Of a stretch of DNA of 56,530 nt, positions 1-7,895 are shown piece after piece (within the stretch, counting starts at the first letter, position 1; every line of letters begins with the position of its first letter). The DNA is taken from contig JADCJC010000020.1 in NCBI GenBank assembly GCA_020247395.1, forward strand, positions 1 to 56,530. Reading direction: 5' to 3'. The notes beneath the pieces were generated by a model. That model saw nothing but the letters and a program-made list of their open reading frames with translations. It was not told where the DNA came from and searched no databases. A program made the position numbers and the translations under genes. Source of the stretch: Rhodocyclaceae bacterium (GTDB lineage: Bacteria; Pseudomonadota; Gammaproteobacteria; Burkholderiales; Usitatibacteraceae).

Positions 1-146
1 CAATAAAAACCGTCGCGAGCGGGTGAAGTTGGCAGTGAGGAGCAGACACGTACCCAGTGTACGGCGAGCACCGGAACTGACAGATTCCGCCCGCGCAGTA
101 GGTTTTTAGAAGTTCCCAGATTGCCAATAACTCAGGGGCGCGCCGT

Positions 147-1394
147 ATGCCGACGATGATCTTCACCAATGCACGTGTGTTCGATGGTGTCAATGCGGAT
201 TGTGCTGACGGTATGGGTGTGCTGGTTGCGGATGGGCTGATTCAGGAAGTCTCCCGCCAGCCGCTCAGAGCCGCAGATGCGCTGGTCATCGACGTTGCGG
301 GAAAAACGCTGATGCCCGGCATGATCGATGCGCACATCCATGCCTTCGCCAGTGATGTTTCGGTCGCAACCATAGAGCGGTTGGGCGAAACCTATCGCGC
401 CGCGCACGCGGTGCGGATGTTGCAGCACGCGCTGAACTGCGGCTTCACCACCGTGCGCGATGTCGGCGGGGGTAACTACAGCCTTCACCGCGCGATCACC
501 GACAAGATGTTTGAGGGGCCGCGATTTTTCTATTCCGGCAAGGCGCTGTCGATGACGGGCGGCCACGGCGACTTTCGCCAGATTGAAGAGCGACCCAACT
601 ATCAGGCGCTGTGCGCGTGTTCGGGCGGCGTATTCAACGCCCTGTGTGTGGTCGCAGATGGTGTCGACGAGTGTTTAAAGGCGGTGCGTGAAGAGTTACG
701 CCAAGGCGCGCACTGCATCAAGATTATGGGATCGGGTGGTGTGGCCTCGCCCACCGATCCGATCTGGATGAATCAATATCGCGAAGACGAAATCCGCGCC
801 ATCGTTGGCGAGTGTGTTGAGCGGCGCACCTACGTCTCCGCACATTGCCATCCAGCAAGCGCGATTCGTCGCTGTGTTGAATTTGGCGTGCGTACGATTG
901 AGCATGGCACGCTGATTGATGCACAGACTGCCGCGTTTGTCGCCGAGCGTGACGCGTATATCGTACCGACCATGATCACCATTGAGCAACTGGTGAAGAT
1001 GGGGCGCAAGTTGGGGTTCCCGCCGCAGAGCCAGGAGAAGATGGACATCGCTTGGAACGGGGCGATCGCCGGGCTGGACGAAATGCGCAAAGCCGCTGTG
1101 AAGGTCTGCTTTGGTACTGACCTGCTCGGCAGTCTTTACGACCAGCAATGCCGCGAATTTGTCTTGCGCAGCGAGGTGTTTACGCCGCTGGAGATATTGC
1201 GGCAGGCGACTTCTGTGAGTGCCGAGATGATGATGTTAGAGAACAAACTCGGCTGCATCAAACCCGGCGCACACGCGGATCTTTTGGTGGTTGATGGTGA
1301 TCCGCTTAAAGATATCGGGCTGCTGGCGGAGAGTGGAAAACACTTGAAGGTGATTGTGCGCGGAGGTGAACTAATCAAACACCAATTGGCGTAG
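147..1394 (+). CDS. Metal-dependent amidohydrolase (imidazolonepropionase/Xaa-Pro dipeptidase-like)
   Basis: A 415-residue amidohydrolase-superfamily enzyme with no signal peptide, so probably cytoplasmic. The whole metal site can be read: the DAHIH motif gives His63 and His65, then the bridging lysine Lys192, His233, His253 and Asp325. This HxH-Lys-His-His-Asp set is typical of the binuclear zinc group that contains Xaa-Pro dipeptidases, imidazolonepropionase-like and aryldialkyl hydrolases. The N- and C-terminal beta strands of the small composite domain are present (MIFTNARVFDG at the start, PGAHADLLVVDGDPL near the end). The ATG is preceded by GC-rich sequence without a good Shine-Dalgarno. 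It converges with the downstream FrnE-like gene, so it appears to be a single gene or the last gene of an operon lying outside the window. The family is sure; the substrate (cyclic amide, dipeptide or carbamate) is not predictable. Confidence 0.9.
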   Translation: MPTMIFTNARVFDGVNADCADGMGVLVADGLIQEVSRQPLRAADALVIDVAGKTLMPGMIDAHIHAFASDVSVATIERLGETYRAAHAVRMLQHALNCGFTTVRDVGGGNYSLHRAITDKMFEGPRFFYSGKALSMTGGHGDFRQIEERPNYQALCACSGGVFNALCVVADGVDECLKAVREELRQGAHCIKIMGSGGVASPTDPIWMNQYREDEIRAIVGECVERRTYVSAHCHPASAIRRCVEFGVRTIEHGTLIDAQTAAFVAERDAYIVPTMITIEQLVKMGRKLGFPPQSQEKMDIAWNGAIAGLDEMRKAAVKVCFGTDLLGSLYDQQCREFVLRSEVFTPLEILRQATSVSAEMMMLENKLGCIKPGAHADLLVVDGDPLKDIGLLAESGKHLKVIVRGGELIKHQLA

Positions 1395-1399
1395 GCGGC

Positions 1400-2077
1400 C
1401 TACTTGCTGCGGCCGGTGTACGCCACTTCCGCTGTGTCCGCGGCAATGCGCCGAATCGCATTTTCAAAAACGTCCGCAGGAAGGCCGCCTTGCAACAGAT
1501 GCCGGTCATTGATGATGATTGCGGGCACGGCGTTAATCCCGTTGTCATGCCAAAACTGCTCGGCCTGTCGCACCTCGTTGGTATACATCGGTGAATGGAT
1601 CACCTGTTCCGCGCCGATCGGGTCAAGACCAACCTCGCGGACCAACTGCATCAGCACATCCGGGTCGGCCGGATTTAGCCCTTCGCCGTGATAGGCCCGC
1701 AGCAGCGCATGTTTCAGCGCGCGCTGCTGCGATTTACCGGTAAGTGCGTCCTGATCCGCCGCCCAGAGCAATAAACGGTGCGCGTGAAAAGTGTTCCAGA
1801 TACGACCGCGCTCGCCAAAGGCAAATCCCACCGCCGCGCCGCGCTCGCGCAACGTGTCGCGCGCGCCTTGCAGTTGTTCAGGCGTCATGCCGTACTTTTT
1901 GGCGAGGTACTCGCCGGTGTCGACCCCTTCGGCCGCCATGTCGGGATTCAACTCGAAGGGCTGCATGTACAGCGTCACCGGAATATCGTCGCCGATCGTC
2001 TTCAGTGCCGTTTCAAGGGCATTTAGACCAACTGCGCACCAGGGGCAGGCGATGTCAGAGACGAAATCGATTTTCAT
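1400..2077 (-). CDS. FrnE-like DsbA family oxidoreductase
   Basis: A 225-residue thioredoxin-fold protein of the DsbA/FrnE (2-hydroxychromene-2-carboxylate isomerase-like) group. The first strand leads directly into the redox motif CPWC (Cys11 to Cys14). The helical insertion (about residues 65-150, with the family block FGERGRIWNTFHAHRLL) and the cis-Pro strand NAVPAIIIND near residue 185 are both in place. There is no signal peptide, so it acts in the cytoplasm as a thiol-disulfide oxidoreductase or isomerase. FrnE homologues have been linked to oxidative-stress tolerance; the natural partner is unknown. The gene stands alone, convergent with the amidohydrolase, and its upstream region contains three 12-bp tandem units. 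Confidence 0.92.
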   Translation of the reverse strand: MKIDFVSDIACPWCAVGLNALETALKTIGDDIPVTLYMQPFELNPDMAAEGVDTGEYLAKKYGMTPEQLQGARDTLRERGAAVGFAFGERGRIWNTFHAHRLLLWAADQDALTGKSQQRALKHALLRAYHGEGLNPADPDVLMQLVREVGLDPIGAEQVIHSPMYTNEVRQAEQFWHDNGINAVPAIIINDRHLLQGGLPADVFENAIRRIAADTAEVAYTGRSK

Positions 2078-2117
2078 ATTGGCAAAGAGTTTTTGTTGAG
2101 GCAGACCTAAAGCCGGA

Positions 2118-2153
2118 GTTTAAGGCAGAGTTTGAGGCAGAGTTTGAGACAGA
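2118..2153. repeat. Three 12-bp tandem units
   Basis: Three adjacent 12-mers read GTTTAAGGCAGA, GTTTGAGGCAGA and GTTTGAGACAGA. Partial related sequence continues on both sides (AGGCAGACC before, AGACC after). The block starts 41 bases upstream of the FrnE-like start codon, where a promoter or leader would lie. It could be an evolving microsatellite or a repeated regulator site. Confidence 0.6.
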
Positions 2154-2370
2154 CCTTGGGCGGAGACAGTTTACGTTTGAATCTACCGGAACGGATCAGC
2201 CTAAGGCAGCGTTCGGCGTACGCATTTGTGTTAATGACAAAAATGCAAGGCTAGCCAATTGACGCGTCAACAAACGATTGGCCGCCGATAATCGCGCCGA
2301 TGCTGTTAAGCGTGCCGTCGTGGCAGCCGGTATCGGACGCCATTCTGTAACAACCGCCGCGCACAGTTTG

Positions 2371-4956
2371 TTATGGAAACGCGACATAGATCCAGACGGG
2401 ATTAAACACGGGTGTGCCATCGGCATTACGCGGCGTCGATGCATCAACGACGGTGGCATTGTGCAGCGGGCTCAACCCCGCAGCGTTCGCTGGAGGATCG
2501 GCGTTGGTGGTGAGCTGGCGCGAGTTGTTGTACGGTGGGGCAGCAATATCCACCGAAACAGCGCCGCCAAATGCTGCTAGTCCTAGGGCCTGCCAATTGG
2601 GTGTGATCCGCGAAGCGTACGGCACAAGGGGATCGCGTAAATGGCTAAATCCATACTGGCGCGCGGCAGATGTGGTGTTCGGCCGCGATGATATCCACGT
2701 TGCCGGTTGTTGCGTGGCATTGCGCCAATCACCCGGCGAAGAAAACTGCACGGCGCGATCCATGGTGTAGAGCTTTGCCATCATGCCCGCATGGCCGCCA
2801 CCTTGTGAATGGCCTGCCACGGTAATCTTTGCCCAAGCCGGTTGTCCGGCAAGCAAATACTGCCCCCAGCCTTCGTTGGGGAACTGTTGGTTCAAGTAGG
2901 CGAGCAATGAGACTAGCCGTCCGACGATGGCGTTATTGGAATTCACATCAACTTTGCTGCTGAGATTTACCCCAGTGATCACTTCCTCGCGCGCCTTGCC
3001 GTGGCAATCGAGATCGGCGTCGTCATTACACAACGAGCCGATGGCGTCTTCGTTCGGGTAGGTCAGCCCGATCGCGTGATATCCGCGATTCGCACCGGTT
3101 CGCAAAATCAAACGATAGTTCTGCGCGACCGCGCCGGTACCCGGCAAGAAGACAAACAACTTGTTAGCCCATGTCGCGTTATTGGCGGGATTGATCGCGT
3201 AGTGCGCTTCATTTGCGAGGCTAATCGCCGCATCGGTGATGGAGGGTACCACCGCCCTTTCGGCGGATATGGGTGGGGGACCATAGTAGGTGTCGCCGTT
3301 ACCACCCGCTTCAAACACGGTGAAGGCGATGGGGGCCGAGCCCGCGTTGTCAATGATGGTGGGAGCGGTGAAGCCGCTGGCATTATTGAGCAGCCACAGT
3401 GTCAGCGTGCCATCGGCGCGACGCCAAACAACGTCTGCGACGCCGTTGGCATCGAAGTCACCGGCAGCATAAAACTTCCAGGTCGGATCGGAGGGGAGGA
3501 GATTGAGGTCACTGGTTGCCAGCGCGAGTGAGGTTGACGTACACGAGGCGTTGGGATCGTCGGGGTCACCAGCGAAGGGGGGAAGACTCAAGCCCACACC
3601 CGTCATCGTCTTAATCATGACTTGTCCGGTGGCCGGGTTGCGCATCAGGATATCGCCACGCCCACTGCCGGAGAAGTCGCCAACTTTAATGGCCCGAAAT
3701 CCCGTTGGGATACTTCCTGCGGAAAGATTGGCGCAGGTCCGATTCGGAGTTGCCATCAGCACACGAATCTGATTGTCCGGGCTGATGTAAACCATGTCCG
3801 CCGCGCCGTTGAGGTCAAAGTCACCCGTACCCAACAGCGTCCAGTCTAGCGGCGCGCCACCACGTTTGCGCACGACTGGTGTTTGTGTGCCGTTATTGAA
3901 CCAGATGTAGGAGACCCCCGTGTCGCGCGGGTCCGGGGCAAGGTAGCGCCAAACGATATCGCCTGCACCGTCGCCATCAAGGTCGCCCGTAGCTTGTACA
4001 TCCCACACTTGTTTAACTTGTCTCCAGAGACGTTCGGTGGATCGCTGGAAATCCGTCCAGATCCGGACATCACCAAACTGGGTTTGGCTGCTGTCCAAGA
4101 AAACCAAGTCTGACTTGCCGTTGCCGTCAAAGTCGGTGGCGGCAACCAGTCTGAACTTGGCACCCGGATCATCTTGGGCGGTGAATTGAAACTGGTTGTT
4201 GATCAGGCGGCCGACGCGCATTTGTGGCGTTGCCAGACTGGTGTTGCGTAACACAATGTTCTGTCGGCCGTTGCCGTCAATGTCGATGACTCCCGGCTTG
4301 ACGTTGCTGCTTTTTATCACGGCGGTCTGTACCAACGATAGATTCGCTTTTTGAATCCCAGCGCCATTGGCGGGCACGCTGGTCAACGGCAATTCACTAA
4401 ACGCGCCGCCGGCATTGACAATTGGCAGCGAAGCGATGGAATCCACCACCGCCATACTCTCCGGAGCCACCAGACCGAACACCGTGAAACCGCCGTTCTG
4501 GCCATCAAGAATTGACGCGTTGTTGGCGAGGTTGATAAACCATTGTGAGGTGGCGCTATTAGGATCGCCGCCGAGTTTTGCCATGGCGATGGTGCCGCGC
4601 AGATTGGAGCGCGAGGCACTGAATTCGTTTTGGATCGGAGGCCGCGCCGGTATGGTAGCAACCGAGGTGTTGCCCCCCACCCAAGTGTATCCACCGCCTT
4701 GAATGATAAAGCCGGGCACGCTGCGGTGAATCAACGAATCGGTGTAGGCACCGCTACGGACATAGGCCAGAAAGTTGGCGACGGTGATGGGGGCAGCCGT
4801 GTCGTAGAGGATGATGTCGATGGCACCTTGCGTGGTCTGTAGCCGAACCGTGGTGGCATTTGCGTAGGGAATCAGCCAGGCCGCCAGGATCGTGGCGATT
4901 AAGACATAAAAGCGGTTTAATGCACTGCGGCGGCGTTGTTCAGTTGGCTTCGGCAT
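2371..4956 (-). CDS. Exported cyclophilin / FG-GAP repeat / alpha-beta hydrolase fusion
   Basis: An 861-residue three-part protein. Residues 1-34 form a signal peptide (an arginine-rich n-region, then a hydrophobic stretch ending in YANA). About 36-190 is a cyclophilin-type peptidyl-prolyl isomerase with the HRSVPGFIIQGG core (Arg79, Phe83, Gln86) and the SQWFINL strand. About 205-560 holds at least six FG-GAP/VCBS repeats with calcium-loop signatures such as DIDGNG, DFDGNG, DLDGDG, DFDLNG, DFSGSG and DFDANG, probably a beta-propeller. About 590-861 is an alpha/beta hydrolase resembling the BPSS1187-type family, with nucleophile Ser717 in GHSQGG. It is likely periplasmic or surface-located. 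The start ATG has a GGAGA Shine-Dalgarno, and the gene is divergent from the downstream reductase. Each part is familiar, but the combination is unusual: it may fold or bind a partner while hydrolysing an ester. The frame is continuous, so this is a real fusion in the assembled sequence. Confidence 0.88.
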   Translation of the reverse strand: MPKPTEQRRRSALNRFYVLIATILAAWLIPYANATTVRLQTTQGAIDIILYDTAAPITVANFLAYVRSGAYTDSLIHRSVPGFIIQGGGYTWVGGNTSVATIPARPPIQNEFSASRSNLRGTIAMAKLGGDPNSATSQWFINLANNASILDGQNGGFTVFGLVAPESMAVVDSIASLPIVNAGGAFSELPLTSVPANGAGIQKANLSLVQTAVIKSSNVKPGVIDIDGNGRQNIVLRNTSLATPQMRVGRLINNQFQFTAQDDPGAKFRLVAATDFDGNGKSDLVFLDSSQTQFGDVRIWTDFQRSTERLWRQVKQVWDVQATGDLDGDGAGDIVWRYLAPDPRDTGVSYIWFNNGTQTPVVRKRGGAPLDWTLLGTGDFDLNGAADMVYISPDNQIRVLMATPNRTCANLSAGSIPTGFRAIKVGDFSGSGRGDILMRNPATGQVMIKTMTGVGLSLPPFAGDPDDPNASCTSTSLALATSDLNLLPSDPTWKFYAAGDFDANGVADVVWRRADGTLTLWLLNNASGFTAPTIIDNAGSAPIAFTVFEAGGNGDTYYGPPPISAERAVVPSITDAAISLANEAHYAINPANNATWANKLFVFLPGTGAVAQNYRLILRTGANRGYHAIGLTYPNEDAIGSLCNDDADLDCHGKAREEVITGVNLSSKVDVNSNNAIVGRLVSLLAYLNQQFPNEGWGQYLLAGQPAWAKITVAGHSQGGGHAGMMAKLYTMDRAVQFSSPGDWRNATQQPATWISSRPNTTSAARQYGFSHLRDPLVPYASRITPNWQALGLAAFGGAVSVDIAAPPYNNSRQLTTNADPPANAAGLSPLHNATVVDASTPRNADGTPVFNPVWIYVAFP

Positions 4957-5061
4957 TCGGTATCTCCGCGTATGTCCCGCGCACGCTTGGTTGCGGCAAG
5001 TTTACAAAGCTCCTAGTTTACGGGTTGGGGGACGTGCGATGAAAACCGGCTCGTGTAGAAT

Positions 5062-5073
5062 TTGTCCGGACAA
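5062..5073. promoter_or_regulatory. Perfect 12-bp palindrome, possible operator
   Basis: TTGTCCGGACAA is a perfect inverted repeat ending 19 bases before the chosen ATG of the reductase, inside the divergent region between the fusion protein and the reductase. Its position would suit a TetR- or MarR-type repressor overlapping the promoter or leader. No such regulator gene is adjacent. Confidence 0.35.
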
Positions 5074-5092
5074 CTTTATTCGACTGCGAAAT

Positions 5093-6175
5093 ATGCCGAG
5101 CGCCTTTCCTGTTATTAGCACCCAAGTCGTTGTTGCGGCTTTCCCAGTTGGCATGGTCAAAGCCAGTGACATGACCGTTGTGCAAACTGCGCTGCCACCC
5201 CTCGCTGACGGGCAGGTGCTAATTGAAACCGAATACCTTTCGCTTGATCCGGCGATCCGATATTGGCTCAACCCGACAGATACCTACGTACCCGGTGCCA
5301 AGATTGGCGAACCGGTACGCTGTTTTGCGGCGGGCCGTATCAGCGCATCGCAACATCCCGACTTTGTTGTTGGTGATGTTTGCAGCGGTCTGCTGAATGC
5401 ACAGTCGCACGTGATTTTTGACGTGATCGAAAGCGCCAAGATTGGCATGGGGCTGACCCGCTGTGATCTTGGCTTGGGGCCGCTGTCACAGCACCTCGGC
5501 GTGTTGGGCATGCCAGGGATGACGGCATATTTTGGTTTACTGGAGCGCGGCAAACCAGTTGCGGGCAATAGCGTGTTTGTTTCGGCCGCGTCGGGTACGG
5601 TCGGTGCCACGGTCGGGCAAATTGCCAAACTCAAAGGTTGTCGGGTTGTTGGTAGTGCTGGTAGTGCGGAAAAATGTCGTTGGCTGGTCGAAGAGATGGG
5701 CTTTGACGCGGCGTTTGATTACAAGTCTGAATCGGCGGCGGTGGCGTTGAAACGTCTTCAGCCGAACGGGGTGGACGTTTACTTTGATAATGTCGGCGGG
5801 GACACGCTCGACGGCGTGTTGCTGAACCTAGCCCGCGGGGCGCGTGTGGTGCTCTGCGGTGCGTTATCGATGTACAACACGCAGTGCCACGAAGGTGGTA
5901 ACGCCGGGCTGCGCAACTACATGAAGCTCATCATGGCGCGGGCGACCATGAATGGCATCGTCGTATTTGATTTTTTTCCGCAGTGGCCTCAGGCGACTGC
6001 AGAGATTGCCGGTTGGCTGAAATCCGGCCAGCTGCACGCCGCCGAGCATATCGAAGTCGGCATCGAGAAGTTTCCGCAGGCGCTGGTTGCGCTCTTTGCC
6101 GGCGCGCACAAGGGTAAACAGTTGGTGCAGGTCGTGCCCAACCAACGAGCGCCCGGCCTGGCGGCGGCAACGTGA
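5093..6175 (+). CDS. Zinc-independent NADP-dependent oxidoreductase (CurA/PTGR-like MDR)
   Basis: A medium-chain dehydrogenase/reductase of 360 residues. I use the ATG at 5093 because family similarity begins there (FPVISTQVVVAAFPVG); the open frame extends back to 4991 but that part looks like leader. The catalytic domain has the block EYLSLDPAIRYWL seen in 2-alkenal/prostaglandin reductase relatives, with no zinc-ligand cysteine cluster. The Rossmann domain shows SAASGTVGATVGQIAKL and later YFDNVGGDTLDGVLL. It should reduce activated C=C bonds with NADPH in the cytoplasm. The stop codon overlaps the GTG of the next gene (GTGA), so the two are translationally coupled. Family confident, substrate unknown. 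Confidence 0.9.
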   Translation: MPSAFPVISTQVVVAAFPVGMVKASDMTVVQTALPPLADGQVLIETEYLSLDPAIRYWLNPTDTYVPGAKIGEPVRCFAAGRISASQHPDFVVGDVCSGLLNAQSHVIFDVIESAKIGMGLTRCDLGLGPLSQHLGVLGMPGMTAYFGLLERGKPVAGNSVFVSAASGTVGATVGQIAKLKGCRVVGSAGSAEKCRWLVEEMGFDAAFDYKSESAAVALKRLQPNGVDVYFDNVGGDTLDGVLLNLARGARVVLCGALSMYNTQCHEGGNAGLRNYMKLIMARATMNGIVVFDFFPQWPQATAEIAGWLKSGQLHAAEHIEVGIEKFPQALVALFAGAHKGKQLVQVVPNQRAPGLAAAT

Positions 6176-7002
6176 TCACGCAGAACTTCGGCAGTTTCGA
6201 CGGTGTAAAGCTGCATTACCGCGAGGTTAATCGGGCGGAAGGTGGAGAAGCGGGCGTGCCACTGGTGTTGTTACATCCGTCACCCAAGAATTCGGCCATG
6301 TATCTGCCGCTCATGGCGCAGTTTCCTGCCTCGCAGCACGTGATTGCGCTCGATACCCCGGGCTACGGCCTCTCCGAGCCCTTGGCGGCGCCGGTTGAAT
6401 CGATTGCCGATTATCTGCCGGTCCTTCGCTCATTTTTTCAGCGGGTGGCGGGATCGCGTTTCAAGCTGTACGGATCAGCCACCGGCGCGCAACTTGCAAT
6501 CGGTTACGCCAATTCGCATCCTGGCGACGTTGTGCATTTACTGCTGGATAACGCGGCGCATTTTGAGGATGCCGAGCGCGACGCCATTCTCGCGAAGTAT
6601 TTCATCGACATTAAGCCTGTTGCGGATGGTTCACATCTGGCGAGGCTGTGGCAAATGTGCCGTCAATCGTTGCAGTACTTTCCCTGGTACGAGACCAACG
6701 ACGCACACCGGTTTCGCACCACTGAGCCAAGTGCGGCGGAGGTACAGGCGGCGATAAACGAGTATTTGTTGGCCGGTCCGCAATATGCCGAAGCCTACAA
6801 AGCGGCCTTCCAGTACGAGCGCGTGGAGCACTATCAGTCCCTACGTGTTCCCACAACGTTGTTTCGCTGGCGGGGGTCTTTGCTGCTAAAAGAAATTGAC
6901 CAGCTGCTGTGCTTCGCACTACCGCCATGTATTCGCGTGGTTGACGTTGCGCCAGCGATGAGTGACCGGTATGAGGCAATCGTGGCGGCCGCAGGCGGTT
7001 GA
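6172..7002 (+). CDS. Alpha/beta-hydrolase fold protein, probable pseudo-hydrolase
   Basis: A 276-residue alpha/beta-hydrolase-fold protein that begins with GTG inside the stop codon of the upstream reductase. The fold markers are clear: LVLLHPSPKN before the oxyanion region, then ALDTPGYGLSEP. At the nucleophile elbow, where GxSxG is expected, the sequence reads GSATG (Gly101-Gly105), placing Ala103 at the serine position. I also see no histidine in the last 40 residues, where the catalytic His normally sits. Either it is a non-catalytic partner of the coupled reductase or it belongs to a divergent subgroup with another mechanism (Ser102 or Thr104). The frame is intact and codon use matches neighbours, so it is unlikely to be decaying. 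Confidence 0.8.
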   Translation: MITQNFGSFDGVKLHYREVNRAEGGEAGVPLVLLHPSPKNSAMYLPLMAQFPASQHVIALDTPGYGLSEPLAAPVESIADYLPVLRSFFQRVAGSRFKLYGSATGAQLAIGYANSHPGDVVHLLLDNAAHFEDAERDAILAKYFIDIKPVADGSHLARLWQMCRQSLQYFPWYETNDAHRFRTTEPSAAEVQAAINEYLLAGPQYAEAYKAAFQYERVEHYQSLRVPTTLFRWRGSLLLKEIDQLLCFALPPCIRVVDVAPAMSDRYEAIVAAAGG

Positions 7003-7026
7003 GTACCCGCCTTGGAAAGTCGAGGA

Positions 7027-7070
7027 TTGACGGGTGTTTTCAAGCAAAAAGTGCTGGAAACGCCCGCCAA
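7027..7070. repeat. REP-like palindromic element, copy 1
   Basis: An imperfect hairpin: left arm GACGGGTGTTTTC, loop AAGCAAAAAGTGCTG, right arm GAAACGCCCGCC. It lies in the convergent gap between the alpha/beta-hydrolase gene and the response regulator. The same arms and loop recur at 12181, and more diverged in reverse orientation at 45475 and 53429. A 3' position between convergent genes suits a REP element, which may also serve as a transcription stop or mRNA stabiliser. Confidence 0.7.
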
Positions 7071-7102
7071 TAAACAACCTTTTAAGTCGGTCCAAGTCGC
7101 CT

Positions 7103-7858
7103 CTACAGTCCGCGAAATTGAGACTGATGCACGCGAGACACTTCAAGCCTGTCGGCGAGACCCTTGAGTTTGATGCTCATCTTCTCGGCCTCGTCCCGCA
7201 CGACCGAGTCGATGCTCCGAACGTTCACCAATGTGCTGCGGTGGATCCGCCAAAACATATCGGGATCGAGCTCCGTTTCCAGTTCCGAAAGTGGTTTACG
7301 GATGAACGCCTCGCTGTTCAGCGTTACGATCCGCGTGTATTTGCTGTCGGATTGGACATAGACGATTTCCTCAACCATCACGAATCGCACTTGCCTGCCG
7401 ATACTGGCTTGGATGAACTTCAGATATCGGGGGGTTTTTGCATCGGACTGATGTAGCGATTGGGCGACGCGCTTGGGGGCGCCCGATGTCGAAGTCTGAT
7501 CGGCCAGCCGCTGTTTGAGTCGCAGAATAGACTTTGCCATTCGCGCCACCCGAATCGGCTTCATCACGTAGTCAATTGCTCCTTGGTCGAAGGCTTGTAT
7601 GGCATGGTCATCGAAGGCTGTCACAAAAACGACCATGGTATTGGTTGAGATTTGTTCGGCGGCTTCGAGCCCGCTCATGCGCGGCATCTTGATATCGAGA
7701 AAGGCAATGTCCGGCGCGTGTTGCTCGATTTCATTGAGCGCCGAGACACCGTCCGCACATTCCGCGACGATTTCGAGCTCTGGCCAGATTTCGGCGAGTG
7801 CGTCTCGAAGTTCATCGCGGAGTAGGGGTTCGTCGTCGGCTATCACGGCTGTGGTCAC
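7103..7858 (-). CDS. LytTR-family response regulator
   Basis: A 251-residue two-component regulator. Residues 1-120 are a receiver domain with acidic pocket Asp8/Asp9, phosphoacceptor Asp55 (in AFLDIKMP), the conserved Thr in FVTAFD and the Lys in YVMKPI. Residues about 150-251 form a LytTR DNA-binding domain (VQSDSKYTRIVT, then HRSTLVNVRSIDSV). It starts with GTG. The gene lies 37 bases downstream of its cognate histidine kinase, so the pair is LytS/LytR- (AlgR/AlgZ-) like. LytTR proteins usually bind direct repeats and control secreted or cell-surface functions. The target is not evident here, although the first gene of the operon is an exported protein. Confidence 0.95.
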   Translation of the reverse strand: MTTAVIADDEPLLRDELRDALAEIWPELEIVAECADGVSALNEIEQHAPDIAFLDIKMPRMSGLEAAEQISTNTMVVFVTAFDDHAIQAFDQGAIDYVMKPIRVARMAKSILRLKQRLADQTSTSGAPKRVAQSLHQSDAKTPRYLKFIQASIGRQVRFVMVEEIVYVQSDSKYTRIVTLNSEAFIRKPLSELETELDPDMFWRIHRSTLVNVRSIDSVVRDEAEKMSIKLKGLADRLEVSRVHQSQFRGL

Positions 7859-7895
7859 AATTTCGCTCCTGCTAGATCGGCCAAAATGGCGGTGG

